Shown: positions 48,630 through 60,200, counted from the stretch's first letter. The stretch: 64,000 nucleotides of DNA from Pseudoscleropodium purum (GCA_963969395.1 OZ017805.1:10292001-10356000), one strand, 5' to 3'. The notes: a model not told the origin generated them from the sequence alone. Program-made: numbers and translations.

Positions 48630-49691
48630 AACACCTCCCTCGAAACCTAAGGTTTCTTCTTTGGAGCCCTAATTGGGATCTTTGGGTTTCGAAGAGCAAA
48701 GAATAGAGGCGGGAGAGGAGAAGACAAACCCTCCTTGGAACCTAAGGCTACCTCCTCAGAATTGGGGTTGGGGTCTCTGAATTCCAAAAGGCCAAAGAAT
48801 TAGGGTGGCAAAGGAAAAGACAAACCCTCCTCGGAACCTAAAGTTGCCTCCTTGGAACCGCGGTTGGGATCTTTGGGTTCCGAAGAGCAAAGAACGGGGG
48901 CAAGATAAGAGAAGACAAGCCTTCTTTTAAACCTAAGGCTGCCTCTAGGGAACCACGATTAGAGTCTTCGGGTTCTAAAGAGCAAAGAACAAGGGCAAGA
49001 GAGGGAAAGACAAACCCTCCTCAGAACCTAAGGTTGCCTCTTCGGAACCGTGGTTGGGATCTTCGTTTTTTGAAGATCAAAGAATAGGGCAAGAGAGGAG
49101 AAGACAAACCCTTCTTGGAACCTAAGGTTGCCTCTTTCGAACTGCGGTTGGGATCTTTGGGTTCCAAAGAGCAAAAAACAAGGGCGACAAAGGAGAAGAC
49201 AAATCTTCCTTAGAACCTAAAGTTGCCTCCTGGAAACCCGAGTTGGGGTTTTCGGATTTTGAAGACCAAAGAACAGGGGTGTAAGAGGGGAAGACAAACC
49301 CTCCTCGAAACCTAAAGTTGCCTCTTCAGAATCCGGATTGGGGTCTTCAAGTTTTGAAGAGCAAAGAACAGGAGCAGAAGAAGAGAAGACAAACCCTCTT
49401 AGGAACCTAAGGTTTCTTTCTTAGAACCTTAGTTGGGGTCTTTGGGTTCCCAAAAGCAAAGAACATGGGCAAGAGAGGAGAAGACAAACCCTCCTCGGAA
49501 CCCCGGTTGGGGTCTTTTAGTTCCAAAGAACAAAGAACAAGGGTAGGAGAGGAGAAGACAAACCCTCCTTGGAACCTAAAATTGTCTCTTCGGAATCGTG
49601 GTTGGGGTTTTAAGGTTCTAAAGGGCAAAAACCGTGTGTAGAAGAGGAGAAGTCAAACCCTTTTCAAAACCTAAGGTTGCTTCCTTAAAAC
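48630..49691. repeat. Satellite array, 95-bp period, about 11 copies
   Basis: The word GACAAACCC recurs at 48723, 48819, 48914, 49009, 49103, 49198, 49293, 49388, 49483, 49557 and 49652 (slightly altered in two). The spacing is 94-96 bases, with one 74-base gap from a deletion. Each unit holds CCTAAGGTTGCCTC, GGTTGGGATCTTTGGGTTC, GAGCAAAGAAC and GAGAGGAGAAGAC. The period is not a multiple of three, so it is not a protein repeat. The array stops exactly where the family B nest begins. Confidence 0.95.
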
Positions 49692-50154
49692 TATTAAATG
49701 TGCAATCTAGATGTAAGTATCTTTATATACAAAAACATGGTAAGATGATAGGGAATGTCGTTCAAGAAAAATCTAGATGTTGTCCCAAACTTTAGTATTT
49801 GGATGATCTCTTTTTCTCTTCTTCTAACTACTCTCTTCTTTTCTTTTTCGGATTCAACTACTATCCGGATTCCAATCCAAATCCAGCATCACTCGGTTTC
49901 CAATTACATTTCTCCAAAATATTGGTTTTCAATTCCTTTGTTTTACCATCAGAGGGTCCACTATTGATCTTTCAAGAGGTAGGGACTTCACCACTCTTGT
50001 CTCTCACACTTACTAAATTGATTAAAACACACAAAACACACAAATAATCAAGGTGTTGCAGTAAAGAAGAAAGATCTAGATCTTCACGACTTTCCGGATG
50101 ACCTATCGGGCAAGCAAGTCACTTAGGATTTTGCACACTCCCCTCTACTACAAC

Positions 50155-53100
50155 TATGGTAGTACGAAAACTCAAACCGGATAAGTTAGTCTAGAATTTA
50201 GATTAGATAGACTTGCAAATTTCAATTTTTTTGATAACTTCTAGAGATTTATGCTACACTATGACTATAATAGAAATAGTCAATTTCCGGGTCACTAAAA
50301 CCTTTAGTAACATTACAGAAACAAGTCCAATACGGATCCAGAATCCGGAAAAGTATTGGATTCCCCAAACCTACATTCTAGACATCCGGTCTAAAAAACT
50401 AGGAGATTGTTAGGGGAACGGTTATCTACCCGTTCTCCATTGGGAACTGTCGGCCGCATGTCAGGTACTTAAACCCACCGCCACTCTTCTTTTTCTCCCT
50501 CTCTGTTTGCTAAACTTAATCAATGTATAGTTGAAAGAAAGAGTGGTGAGTTAGTGACCGAGAGAGGATGAGATGGAAGGAGTAGTACCAGATTAGGTTT
50601 GCAAGTTGTTGGTGATTCATGGCGGTAGTGCCTATTTGGCTATACGAAGGTTTGGAGTTATAGCCTGGATAGTTTATTTGGTTATCCCTTCCAATTTAGG
50701 TCATCGAGCATAGTTAGAGGAGGACCTCATGTGTATCAAGTGTGTCATTTTGGGGGCCTTTGAAGATCGGATCGTCCATTAGGGAAGAGTGATTCAAGGA
50801 GTCGTGGGTAAGTTGGTAGAGCACGTAGGCCAAGCAAAGTACAACCTTATCACGTTGTATCTATTCCACCTCTATTACCACAAGGAGGTCTTGAGTGCCG
50901 GGGAGATGATTGAATACAACACTAGAATTGAGATCTTGAAGTATGGCCTTATAGAAGAGCTGGAGAAGGAGGAAAAGGAATCCGAAGAAGAGCAACCAGA
51001 AGAAGAAGAAGAAGCAATGGACCGAAAACGGAGAAAGTCCACAGATCCGGCGACAAGGGGAAAGGTGCCAACATCGGAATAGGAGGAATCGGAATCCAAT
51101 CCGGAACCTTCTCAAGAACTCGAATTCTTTGAAGCGAGAATCCAATGGATGCAGCAAGCCAAACAAATGTATGGCGACTTAGAGGATCACATGCTTCTTA
51201 TTGCAAATGAACTCAAGATAGAGCCGGAGCAAATTTTAGAGAAAATTCGGAAACGCCTGAATCCAAAGGAGTTTGATAGAAGGAGGAATAGATCTGAAAG
51301 CTTGAGGAAGAAAGGGACAACTTCAAGTCTCAACTCGAGTAGACAAAAAGGAGCTAAATGTGGCGAGACAGAAGGAGACGGAGGCTCTTTGGCTCGTCCA
51401 CGACTTCAAAGAACTCGTCATGGTTTCAAAACATATAGTGATCTGAGATGAGCTCTACATCGCCTAGTTGATGAAAAAAGGGCATATGACCAGATCTAAG
51501 ATGGTGAAGATCTTGGTCGACTTCGAAGCCCGGATGGGGATTGTGTTGAAGGACATGCGCAAGTTGTTGGGGTACTTGGATCCGGAACGGGCCTTCGATT
51601 TAGAAGGGTTTCCGAAAGCCCTAAGGAGCATATTTTAGGATACTCTGATTTGACAAACTCTGATCTAGCAGGCTTCAAGTGGCCTGATCCAACCCCAATC
51701 GGAGGGACTAAAGTCTATCCTCACCCCAATTGCAGGACCCTTAGGTAGCTAGGCACGGATTCCATCAAGACTAGTAGGACCTGAGCTAGAGAAAGGAGTG
51801 AGTGAGAAGTCTGTTTTGGCAAAACACGCACTTTCCGTCCCGATTTTTCCACTACTTGGGAATGTCACGATCGGAAAGTTTAGGGTATCCGAATTGACGA
51901 TTCGCAGCAATCTCAATGCACGGATTGGAGTGATGATGAATCCGGCTGGATCTCACCCAAAAGACTTCTTTCATATGTAGCAATCGACTTTGAAATGGGA
52001 TCGGGCTAAGATTGCACTAATTGAATCGCTGAAAGCCAAAGACCCGGAGATTGAGGAGATTGAGGAGTCAGAAGGAAAGGTACTAAAGTCCGGATTTGAG
52101 GAAGAGATGGAATCAGAAGACTCGCCTCCCAAGGTTTCACGGAAGCCCCAAATTCAGTCATCAACGAAGAATACACTAGTGAAGGTTTCGGTAAAGACTT
52201 TGGGTAATCAAAGTGGAAGTAGTTCGAAAAAAGCACGGTGAGTTAGATAGAGCGTAGATAGTTAGGTAGGATTTTTATCCGGAACGGGAATTCCAAGCGT
52301 GGATTCGGGTTTCGGAATGTTTTAGAGATTTTGGGTTTGTAGAGGCAGTTAGGCTGTAAATGTTCCAGATATTCCGAATTGTTCACTAGTTAGTTGCTTC
52401 GATTTCTGGAATTCCTTTTTCGGCTTTTTAGGCATTGATTTTAGTTTTGGTTTGTAGTTTTTAAGGGCAGGCAAGTTTATTGCCCTCTCATTCCATCCTA
52501 GCAGTTATTTTGTTGTATTTCAGTCCCTTCTTTAAATTGAGTCACTTGGGGAACTTTCTGGCTCCATCCGTGTATCCGGATTGTGTTGGTTTGTTGTTTA
52601 AGTGTGGAGATGTGAAAAGAACTGGTGAAGAGGAATCCGGATTTTGGATAACTTGATCAGACTGAGGGTATACTATTGTAATGATGTTAGATATGAGACA
52701 AAAGAGCTATAGGTGGTACCTTTGAACTACCGGAACGATAATCCAGTTTCTAGTGAAGAGTGGTGTGAATGTAGATTTGGAATTGGAAATAATTCTATAC
52801 GGAGATTAGCGATTGTCAAAAGAAGCTCCCACTTACCAGAAGGTCTGCCAACCTTAGGATTTGTCTTATACCTAGAAAGATTACCTCCTTATTAGTTCTG
52901 GGCGTTTGAGATTTGTTGTTGTAGTAAAGAGGAGTGAACGTAGTCTTGAATGACCTGCATTCCGGATCGGCCACTTGAAATGTTGTGAGGATCCGGATCT
53001 ACCTTCTGTTCTACAACACCTTGAATACTTCGGTTTTTGATATTTGTTTGTTTTTGTCTGTGTAGTGAATAGACAATAGTAGTGAAGTTCCTACCCTTTG

Positions 53101-53378
53101 AAAGATCAATAGTGGACCCTTTGATGGTGAAACAAAAGAATTAAAAACCAGTTTGTTAAGGGACAAACCCGGAAAAATCGGGTAATATCGGATTTGGATT
53201 GGAATCTGGATAATAATGATTTCGGAAAAGAAAGTGAAAGAGAGTAGTCGGAAGAGGAGGAAACGATCATCCGGATATTGGAGTTTGAAAAGGCATCTAG
53301 AATTCTCTAGGATGGTAACTCGTGTCATCTTACCATGTTTTCGTGTATAAAGATACTTACGCGTAGACTACACATGCG
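50155..53378 (+). mobile_element. Family B LTR-type element B2, nested in B1
   Basis: About 3.2 kb on the plus strand. ACAAC (50150-50154) and ACAAT (53379-53383) look like a once-identical 5-bp target duplication. The empty site then matches the homologous interior sequence CTACTACAACAA of other family members. The left end reads TATGGTAGTACG, so TG has become TA, and the right boundary may instead be three bases further (GCGACA). It contains a decayed ORF homologous to that of family A and a non-coding 3' part of about 1.1 kb. Confidence 0.75.
50573..52241 (+). pseudogene. Decayed family B coiled-coil ORF (B2)
   Basis: Homology with the family A ORF is clear block by block: LVIPSNLGHRA.LEEDLMCIKC (A: VIPVIPSTEPEKAELMDDL), YNLITLYLFHLYYHKEVLS (A: CPYLFHLYRENQVL), an acidic Glu run, RKRRKS, and a coiled coil beginning MQQAKQMYGDLEDHMLLIAN. 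Intact frames remain at 50789-51082, 51149-51451 and 51990-52241. A segment corresponding to the VRG..V.W block is missing because of an internal deletion near 50765. Stops prevent expression of a full product. The start codon cannot be fixed, because the first ATG frame closes after seven codons. Confidence 0.7.
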
Positions 53379-53571
53379 ACAATAATGATAGATCATAAGT
53401 ATGGGAAACTAATCAAGAGAAGTCTTTCTAAATGTTTAGACGGATTCTAAGGTTGGCAGACCTTTCGGTGAATGGGAGTTTTCATTGGTGGTCACTAATC
53501 TCCGCACGAAATCATACATGATTTCGGACCTACACTTACACCACTCTTTAACTGAACTGGATTACCATTCT

Positions 53572-55505
53572 TATCGGAACTTAATGAAACAAATTTTAGT
53601 TATTTCAAATAGAATTTGAAGTAAGAAATCCATTCTCAATACATTTTTTTGAGTCTATCAGTTAGAAACAGAGAAATTACTAGAAGTATGGATTAGCAAA
53701 TCATATGGTCTCTTAATTAAAATAAAGTGGTTAAAGAGTACATTCACACTTTCTATCCTAACCAGAAACCGGAATCTAGATAGTTGTCCAATGGAAATTT
53801 TCAATGGCTTTTAGCAATATTAGAATTGGATCCTAAATATATTTCGAAATGTATGCAATCCGGATTCCGAAAATGTTTCGGATCTAGATGGACATCCTGA
53901 ATAGATCTGGAATGGATTTGGAATGAATCCTTAATGGATCCTAAATCCGAAAATGTTCAAAATCCAGAATTCAAAAAATGATCCAAAATAGTAGATTCAG
54001 ATTTGGGCAGCAACCCGAACGACTTCGGTAAAGGCTTTTGTACAAAAACAAGGGAGTCGAAGTGGGAGTAGTTTGAAGAACGCACTTCGGAGGAAGTAGC
54101 TCATAGGTTGTATCTACTTAGTTCGGATTTTTTTTAGCTTTCGGAACAAGTTTTCCGAATGTGGGTCCAAATTCCGGATTTCTAGGGATTCCGAATTCTT
54201 AGGATTCCAAATTTTTAGGGATTTTGGATTTTTAGGGGTTCCGGATATTTGAGGACAATAGGGTTGTAAATGTTCTGGATATCCCAGTGTGTTCACTGGT
54301 TGGTTATTCTGATTTCCGAGGTGCCTTTTTGGCTTTTTAGGCATTGACTTTGGTTTTGGTTTTGATTTTGGTTTTTAAAGGCAGGCAAGTTTATTGCCTT
54401 CTCATTCCATCCTAGTGATCATTCTATTGTATTGCATTCCCTTCTTTAATTTGAGCCATCTAGTAGACATTTTGGCTTTGACTTTGCATCTAAATTGTGT
54501 TGGTTTGTTGCTTGGAGTGTTGAGATGTGAAAAAGACGAATAAAGAGAAATCCAGATTTTGGATAACTGGATCAGACTAAGGGTATACTATTATAATGAT
54601 GTTAGACTTGTGATGAAGGAGCTGAGCATGGTACTTTTGAACTACCGGAATGGTAATCTAGGTTTTTAGTGAAGAGTGGTGTGGGTGTAGATCCAGAATT
54701 GAAAACAATTCCATGTGGAGATTAGCAACTACTAGTGGAAAACTCCCATTCACCGAAAGGTCTGCCAACCTTAGAATTCATCTTACGTCTAGAGAGACTA
54801 CCCCCTTGTTAGTTCCGGATGCCTAAAATTTGTTGTTGTAGTAAAGAACAATGAATGTAGTCCTAAGTACTAGCATTCTGGATTGGCTGCATTTTGCATT
54901 CGGAATGCTGTGAGGATTTGGATCTTCCTTCCGTACTACAACACCTTGATTACTTAGATGTTTGTTTATGTCAATTTAATAAGGGTTGACAGGACGATGG
55001 GATGTCCGAAACGTCCGGACGCGGACGCTATGTTCGCAAAGTGTCCGCTGACATTCGCGGACGCCATCCGCCCCGCCCCACCCTGTCCGCCCTGTCCACC
55101 TCGTCCGCCCCGCCCCGCCCGTCCGCTGGCGTCCATGACGACGGACGTCCGGGCGTCCAGGTTACGGACGCTATTTTGGGGCGGACGTACTAATTTGTCA
55201 ACCCTGGGTGAATCCCTTCCTCTCTAAAGATCAATAGAGGAGCCTCTGATGGTAAAACAAAGGAATTGAAATCTAGTGTATTGAGATAGATGACCGGAAT
55301 TTGGATAAAGTCGGATCTGGATTTCCAATCCAGATAGTAGTTGGTTCCGGAAAAGGAGTAGTAGAGAGTAGTTGGAAGAGGAAAAAATGATCATCTAGTT
55401 ATTGAAGTTTGGAAGAACATTTGGAATTCCCTGGGACAATAATTCGTGTCATCTTACGATGCTTTCGTGTGTAAAGATATTTACGCCTCGATTGCATGTA
55501 CAATA
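53572..55505 (+). mobile_element. Family B element B3, internally deleted, nested in B1
   Basis: It starts TATCGGAAC and ends TGTACAATA, which fits TG...CA ends altered by transitions. It sits in a site flanked by ATTCT (53567-53571) and GTTCC (55506-55510). The B2 homologue of the target reads GTTCC, so the left copy differs by two transitions from an original 5-bp duplication. Most of the ORF is missing: only its end (about 54010-54110) survives. The 3' non-coding part (54110-55500) parallels 52260-53375 of B2. A 226-bp hAT MITE is inserted at 54981. Confidence 0.7.
54981..55206 (+). mobile_element. GC-rich hAT MITE, copy 2 (shortened)
   Basis: The ends AAGGGTTGACA and TTTGTCAACCCTG match the other copies, with the first base altered. 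The interior carries the same GTCCGC/GGACGC-rich sequence and a Cys/Pro-codon-like CCCCGCCC run. It is 54 bases shorter than the others. No 8-bp duplication is recognisable here. It lies in B3. Confidence 0.8.
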
Positions 55506-55959
55506 GTTCCAGTAGTTCAAAGGCACCATGCATAGTTCTTGAGTCACTAATCCAACACTATTACAATAGTATTCCCTCAATCTAAACATATTTCCTACAA
55601 TCTAGATTCCTCCTCACTTGTCCTCACATCTCAACACTCCAAACAACAAACCAACATAATCCGTATACAATGTCGAAGCCTAAATGTCTATTAGGTGACT
55701 CAAATTACAAAAGGAAATGAAATACAATAGAATAATCACTAGGATGGAATGAGAGGACAACAAACTTGCCCACCTCTAAAAACCAAAACCAAAGTCAATG
55801 TCTAAAAAGCTAAAAAGACACCCCGGAAATCAAAATAACCATATAATGAACACCCTAAGATATCCGAAAAGATTATAGCCAATTGTCCCTAGAAATCCAA
55901 AATCTAGGTCCAAGCTTAAGAAACCCGTTCCAAAATGTAAAAAAAATCCTTACTAACTG

Positions 55960-58330
55960 CTTGCTATCTACCTACTTCGCCATGTCTTCTTTGTGCTCTT
56001 ACCGCTCTAATTGCCTAGAGTCTTCACCAAAGCCTTCACCGGTGTAATCTTCATTGTCGACTAGGTTTGAGGTTTCTATTGAATTTCCAGAGGTGAGTCT
56101 TCATCATCCTTCTCCTCCTTAGATCCGAACTTCAACTCATCCTCTTTTGATTTCTCAATTTCCGTAATCTTCGACTTCTTTGCCTACTCCGAGTCACTTA
56201 ACTTAATCTATGTATGATCTTGCTTAGGGGACTCCTGCCACATGTGACCAAAGTCTTCTAAATGAGACTAAATTGGATTCTCTAAAATATCCATCTAGTC
56301 ATTGAGGTTCCCTCAAACCTTGAATCCTACCTTCTTGGTCTTTCCGACTACAACCCGTCTAGATGGTGGAAGAGTTGGGATAGGAAGTTCTTGCTATACC
56401 GGAATGGATTCCTCCCTTGGCTCCCTCTCCGGCTTTCGTACCACTTATTCTACTGGAGTCTGTACTTGACTCACTTCCATCCCTACAACTGGAGACAAAA
56501 TAGCCTTTAGTCCTTCTAGTTGTAGCTGAATTGGAACACTATCAAGGGGTTGGATCACAGTTTGACAAGTCGGAGTCTATTTAGCCGGAGTACCCCAGGA
56601 TATATCTCTGGGAACTTTGAAAATTTTGCTAATTTTAGGGCCCTATCCAGATCCAGGTGTCCTAGCAACTTGCGCATGTCCTTAAGGATAACTCCCATTC
56701 GTGCCTCATAGTCCACCAAGATCTGCACCATCTTGGATCCGATTTGGTGGCCTCCTTTCTTCATCTAGTTGTCATACAGATTGGATCTAATCACCATGTG
56801 CTCTAGCATCTCGACTCGTTCCTTCACATCATGGACGAGTCAAAAAGCATCCATCTCCCTTTGCTTCGTTGTATTGAGCTCCTGCTCCACCCAGTCAACT
56901 TGGGATTTAAGGTTAATTCTTTCCTCTTTTAGTTTCCGGATCTGCTTTGCCTTTCGCTCTAACTCCTTTAGACCCGGTCGCTTCCAGATCTCGTCCAAAA
57001 TTTGGTCTAGTTCCCTTTTGAATTCTCTCGCAATGGTAAGGATGACGTCTACCGCATCTACATACATCTGCTTGGCTTGTTGCATCCATTACAACCCGGA
57101 TTCAAAAAAATCAAGCTCTTCTAACTAATTCACAAGCTAGCTCGGCTCTTCTTGATCTGGAATTGGCACCTTCCTTCGTGCAACTGGATCTGTGGACCTC
57201 CGTCGCTTTTAATCAACCAATTCTTCTTCTTTTGGTTGTCCTCCTTCGGATTCCTTTTTTTCCTTCTCGAATTCATCTATTAGTCTGTTCTTCAAGATCT
57301 TGACCTCGATGTTGTACTAGATCGTTTCTTGACTACTCAAAACCTCCTTGTGATGGTAGAGGTGGAACAAGTACAAGGTGATAGGATTGTGCCTTTCTCT
57401 AGCCACATGATCAGCTAATTTGGTGACTACGCCTTGAATCACTCTTCCCTAATGCACAATCCAGTCCTCTAAGGCTCCAAAGATGGTCTTAGCCACCATG
57501 ACCATAATCCAAGTAGGCTTTTCTAAATACAAGATTGGAATGAGGAATTCCAATACCCGTCTATGCCTCTCATCCTTGTAGTCACTAATAGTAAAATCCT
57601 TTTGGCGTGAGCCAAACTCTGAAATTTTTTGGTCATGTATTTATTAGACCTTTTGGCTAACCCGAGTCTGTTCTTCTTGAACAAATACACATCTATCCAG
57701 ATGTCTTCCATCCACTCTACGGGTTGACCCCTCACCATCAACTTGTAGTGGTTTGGAACTTTATAAATGAGTTCTTGGATCATCTCCTCGTTCTTCACAC
57801 TCCACAATCTCTCTAACAATTTGATACATCTAATACATATGAGGTCTTCTTCTAGCTGCGCTCGGTGGGCCGAATCGAAAAAAATGATCAGACAGACCAT
57901 CTGAGCAGGGTTGACGAATGTCAACATCCGCCCCAAAATAGGGTCCATTTTCCGGTCGTCCGGATACACGGACACTAGCGGACGCAGCGTCCCGACCACC
58001 GTCGGAAAGCAGACGGGCGGGGCGGGGCGGACGGGTGGGGCGAACGGACGGGGCGAACGGCCTGAGGCGGATGCCCAAATTGTGCGGACCAGATCAGTTC
58101 GCGCGTCGATTGGACGGCCGTAATCGGGCGGACGCTGCGGACGCTACGGACACAGCGTCCGCGTCCGGACGTCGTGTCAACCTTGCATCTGAGCTACTAC
58201 TAAGGACTTTCACGTAGACGGATCACCAACCATTGCTATGAATCATTGACACTTGAAAACGTGATTTGGTGCAAATGACACCAACCTTTCCATCCACTCC
58301 TTATCACGGTCACTAACTCACCACTTTTTC
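55960..58330 (-). pseudogene. Decayed family B coiled-coil ORF (B1), split by a MITE
   Basis: Minus-strand blocks match B2 and family A: HRAQLEEDLICIRC, ELIYKVPNHYKLMVRGQPVE and KRSNKYMTKKFQ (57.9-57.52 kb), the coiled coil MQQAKQMYVDAVDVILTIAR (57085 downwards), and SKMVQILVDYEARMGVILK (56764 downwards; family A has SRMVRILADFAEQ). The hAT MITE with its 8-bp duplication separates VVAQM from the downstream block, so the frame was continuous before that insertion. Multiple stops elsewhere show it was already decayed or has decayed since. It keeps the VRG..V.W..I segment that is deleted in B2. Confidence 0.7.
57906..58185 (-). mobile_element. GC-rich hAT MITE, copy 3
   Basis: 280 bp, the same length as copy 1 but in opposite orientation. 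The ends are CAGGGTTGACG and TGTCAACCTTG, flanked by an exact 8-bp duplication CATCTGAG (57898-57905 and 58186-58193). It is rich in CpG and GGACG words. It interrupts the B1 ORF. The small frames across it on both strands are artefacts of its GC-rich repeats. Confidence 0.92.
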
Positions 58331-58721
58331 TCTCAACTATATATCCATAAGGTTGAGCAACTAGAAAGGGAGAAGAGTGAAGTGGTAGTGGGCTTAGATA
58401 CCTATCGTGTGGTCGACAATTCTCGGTGAAGAATGGACAAAAGACCGTTCCCATAACGGTCCCTTAGTTTCCTAGGCTAAAACTCTTGAACATAGGTTCC
58501 CTAAGTCTGGAACTTTTTCCGGATTCCAAATCTATATTAGATCTGTTTTCTTAACGCTAGTAATAATTCTAGCAATCCGGAAACTTACTATTTCTAGAAT
58601 AGTCTTAAGAGAATAGGAATCCCTATAGGTTACCAAAAAAATAAAAATTTATAAGTCTATCTAACCTTATTCTAGACCAATCCTATCAAGTTTCAGTTTT
58701 TGTGCTCCCACAATGTCTACA

Positions 58722-59595
58722 GTGAGTGGGTATATAAAAAATAGTGCAAGGATTCAGGACCAAAGTTCTAGTATACAAGTACATATTTAGATGTTTCAAG
58801 GCAGATAGAAGATAGAGTACAATGCTAGAAGTGATGAAGACGGCATCCACAATTGGTTTTAATACCTAAGGTCGCCCTAGGCGAGTGCATATGGGGGCAT
58901 GTGCGAGTAGAGGCGACCGCGGATCAAAAAGAGGTGATTGCAGGTCAAAATGGGGCAACCATGGTTCATAGGATTTGGGAAGCTCATGTGGTATACCGTG
59001 AACTAGAGCACATTCGGGTAAAGCAACTACAAGTCAGAAAAGATCATTTCAAATATGCCCCCCCCCCCCCCCCGAAAATAGGAGGGTGATCATGCGTCAT
59101 AGGAGAGTGGCAAAAGGCCTTTTTTGAATTTTCCACTATGTACATAGGAGGGAATCCACTTGAATTCAAACTTAGAGCTTTCCAATTTTCCCTCCAATAC
59201 TATATAATTAATCGTAATTATTTTTTCATGCATCAAGTGAAGAGTTTATTTTCTTAAGAATAAAGAAAGGATATATTAAAAGGGAGAAAATTACATTCAA
59301 GGTGGCCCTCCTTTAATTCATTGGAGTTTCAATTCAAACATCTTACTAGTCACCTCTAATTCTTGATAAGTATAACTTTTGAGGAAATTACACTTTTTAT
59401 TTGAATATGGCATGTTTTTCAGTGTAGAATTTTAGGTGGGATCTTTGAAGATTTTACATTTATATAATTATAGTGAGAGTATTCTTGGTGAAATACATTA
59501 ACAACTACAAATATAATACAATAAGATATTAAATATATAGGAGATTCATCCAAAAATATATATATAAAACAAAAATTCTTCCATTAGAATTAGAG
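58722..59595. other. No gene; short repeated GCGACC words and a C homopolymer
   Basis: A plus-strand frame at 58853-59089 runs into a 16-base C homopolymer (59058-59073) and is not convincing as a gene. Words such as GGTCGCCCTAGG and GGCGACCGCGG recur here, at 59.86-60.08 kb and at the right end of the window. Confidence 0.5.
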
Positions 59596-59693
59596 TATAG
59601 GATATAGAATATAGAATATAGGGTATAGAATATAGAATATAGGGTATAGAATATAGAATATAGGGTATAGGGTTTAGGATTTAGGGTTTAGGA
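59596..59693 (+). repeat. Degenerate telomere-like 7-bp array, 14 units
   Basis: Fourteen uninterrupted 7-bp units: TATAGGA, then TATAGAA TATAGAA TATAGGG three times, then TATAGGG, TTTAGGA, TTTAGGG and TTTAGGA. The plant telomere repeat is TTTAGGG, so the right end is telomeric or one base off. The left part shows a 21-bp higher-order unit, implying later expansion of a mutated trimer. Confidence 0.9.
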
Positions 59694-59819
59694 AGACCTT
59701 TAACAATTCACTATACTAAGTAATAATATATTGTTGATACAATACTACCGAGGAGTTCATTGACATTGGAGATATAATGGAACATTACACTCTATAAATG
59801 TAAGATTCAATCTAAGTTG

Positions 59820-60200
59820 GTGGAGATCTGACCTCACTATCTCCTTTGCCTTTTGGGACAACTATGGGTCCAGGGCAAGTGCTGGTTTGGGACAACCACA
59901 GGTCTATAAGGACAAACTAGGATTTTGGGGTCCCAAATTCTTGAACACTTGGGGCAACTATGGATCTAGGCAAGTATAAGTCTGGGGCGACCGTGGGTCT
60001 AGAAGGATGAACCAGCATTCTAAAGCCAAATTATTTGCCATTTGGTCTAATAGTGGGTTTAGGATGACCGTAGGTCTAGAAGGGGTCAACTTAGAAGTTC
60101 ACTTATGAAATTAAAAGGATTCATACCCGCAGTTGCCCTTAAGCTAGCGTGACTTGATTTACACGTGCCCTAGGGCAACTACGGATACTTAAGAAGGCCC
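59820..60200. repeat. Degenerate dispersed repeat rich in GGGCAACTATGGGTCTAG words
   Basis: Variants of GGGGC(A/G)ACCGTGGGTCTAG occur at least five times (near 59860, 59900, 59955, 59985 and 60065) at irregular spacing of 30-80 bases. Related words occur at 58.87-58.97 and 63.89-63.99 kb. There is no clear unit length. Confidence 0.5.

Larger units (their letters stand above)
49692..58721 (-). mobile_element. Family B LTR-type element B1, split by two nested insertions
   Basis: The minus-strand element begins near 58721 (TGTAGACATTGTGGG) or 58712 (TGTGGGAGC). It runs through a decayed ORF to 55506, resumes at 53571-53379 and ends in 50154-49692. The three pieces join end to end when B2 and B3 are removed: the interrupted sites read in the same order as the uninterrupted homologue B2. 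Its size without insertions is about 3.5 kb, similar to family A. No pol is seen. The outer target duplication is not recognisable, which fits great age. A hAT MITE (57906-58185) is also nested in it. Confidence 0.75.

Noticed and set aside
48630..49691. CRISPR-like regular repeats
   Set aside because: The 95-bp units are tandem without unique spacers, and the context is eukaryotic.
54958..55227. 89-codon Pro/Arg/Cys-rich frame
   Set aside because: It lies across hAT MITE copy 2 and is an artefact of its repeats.
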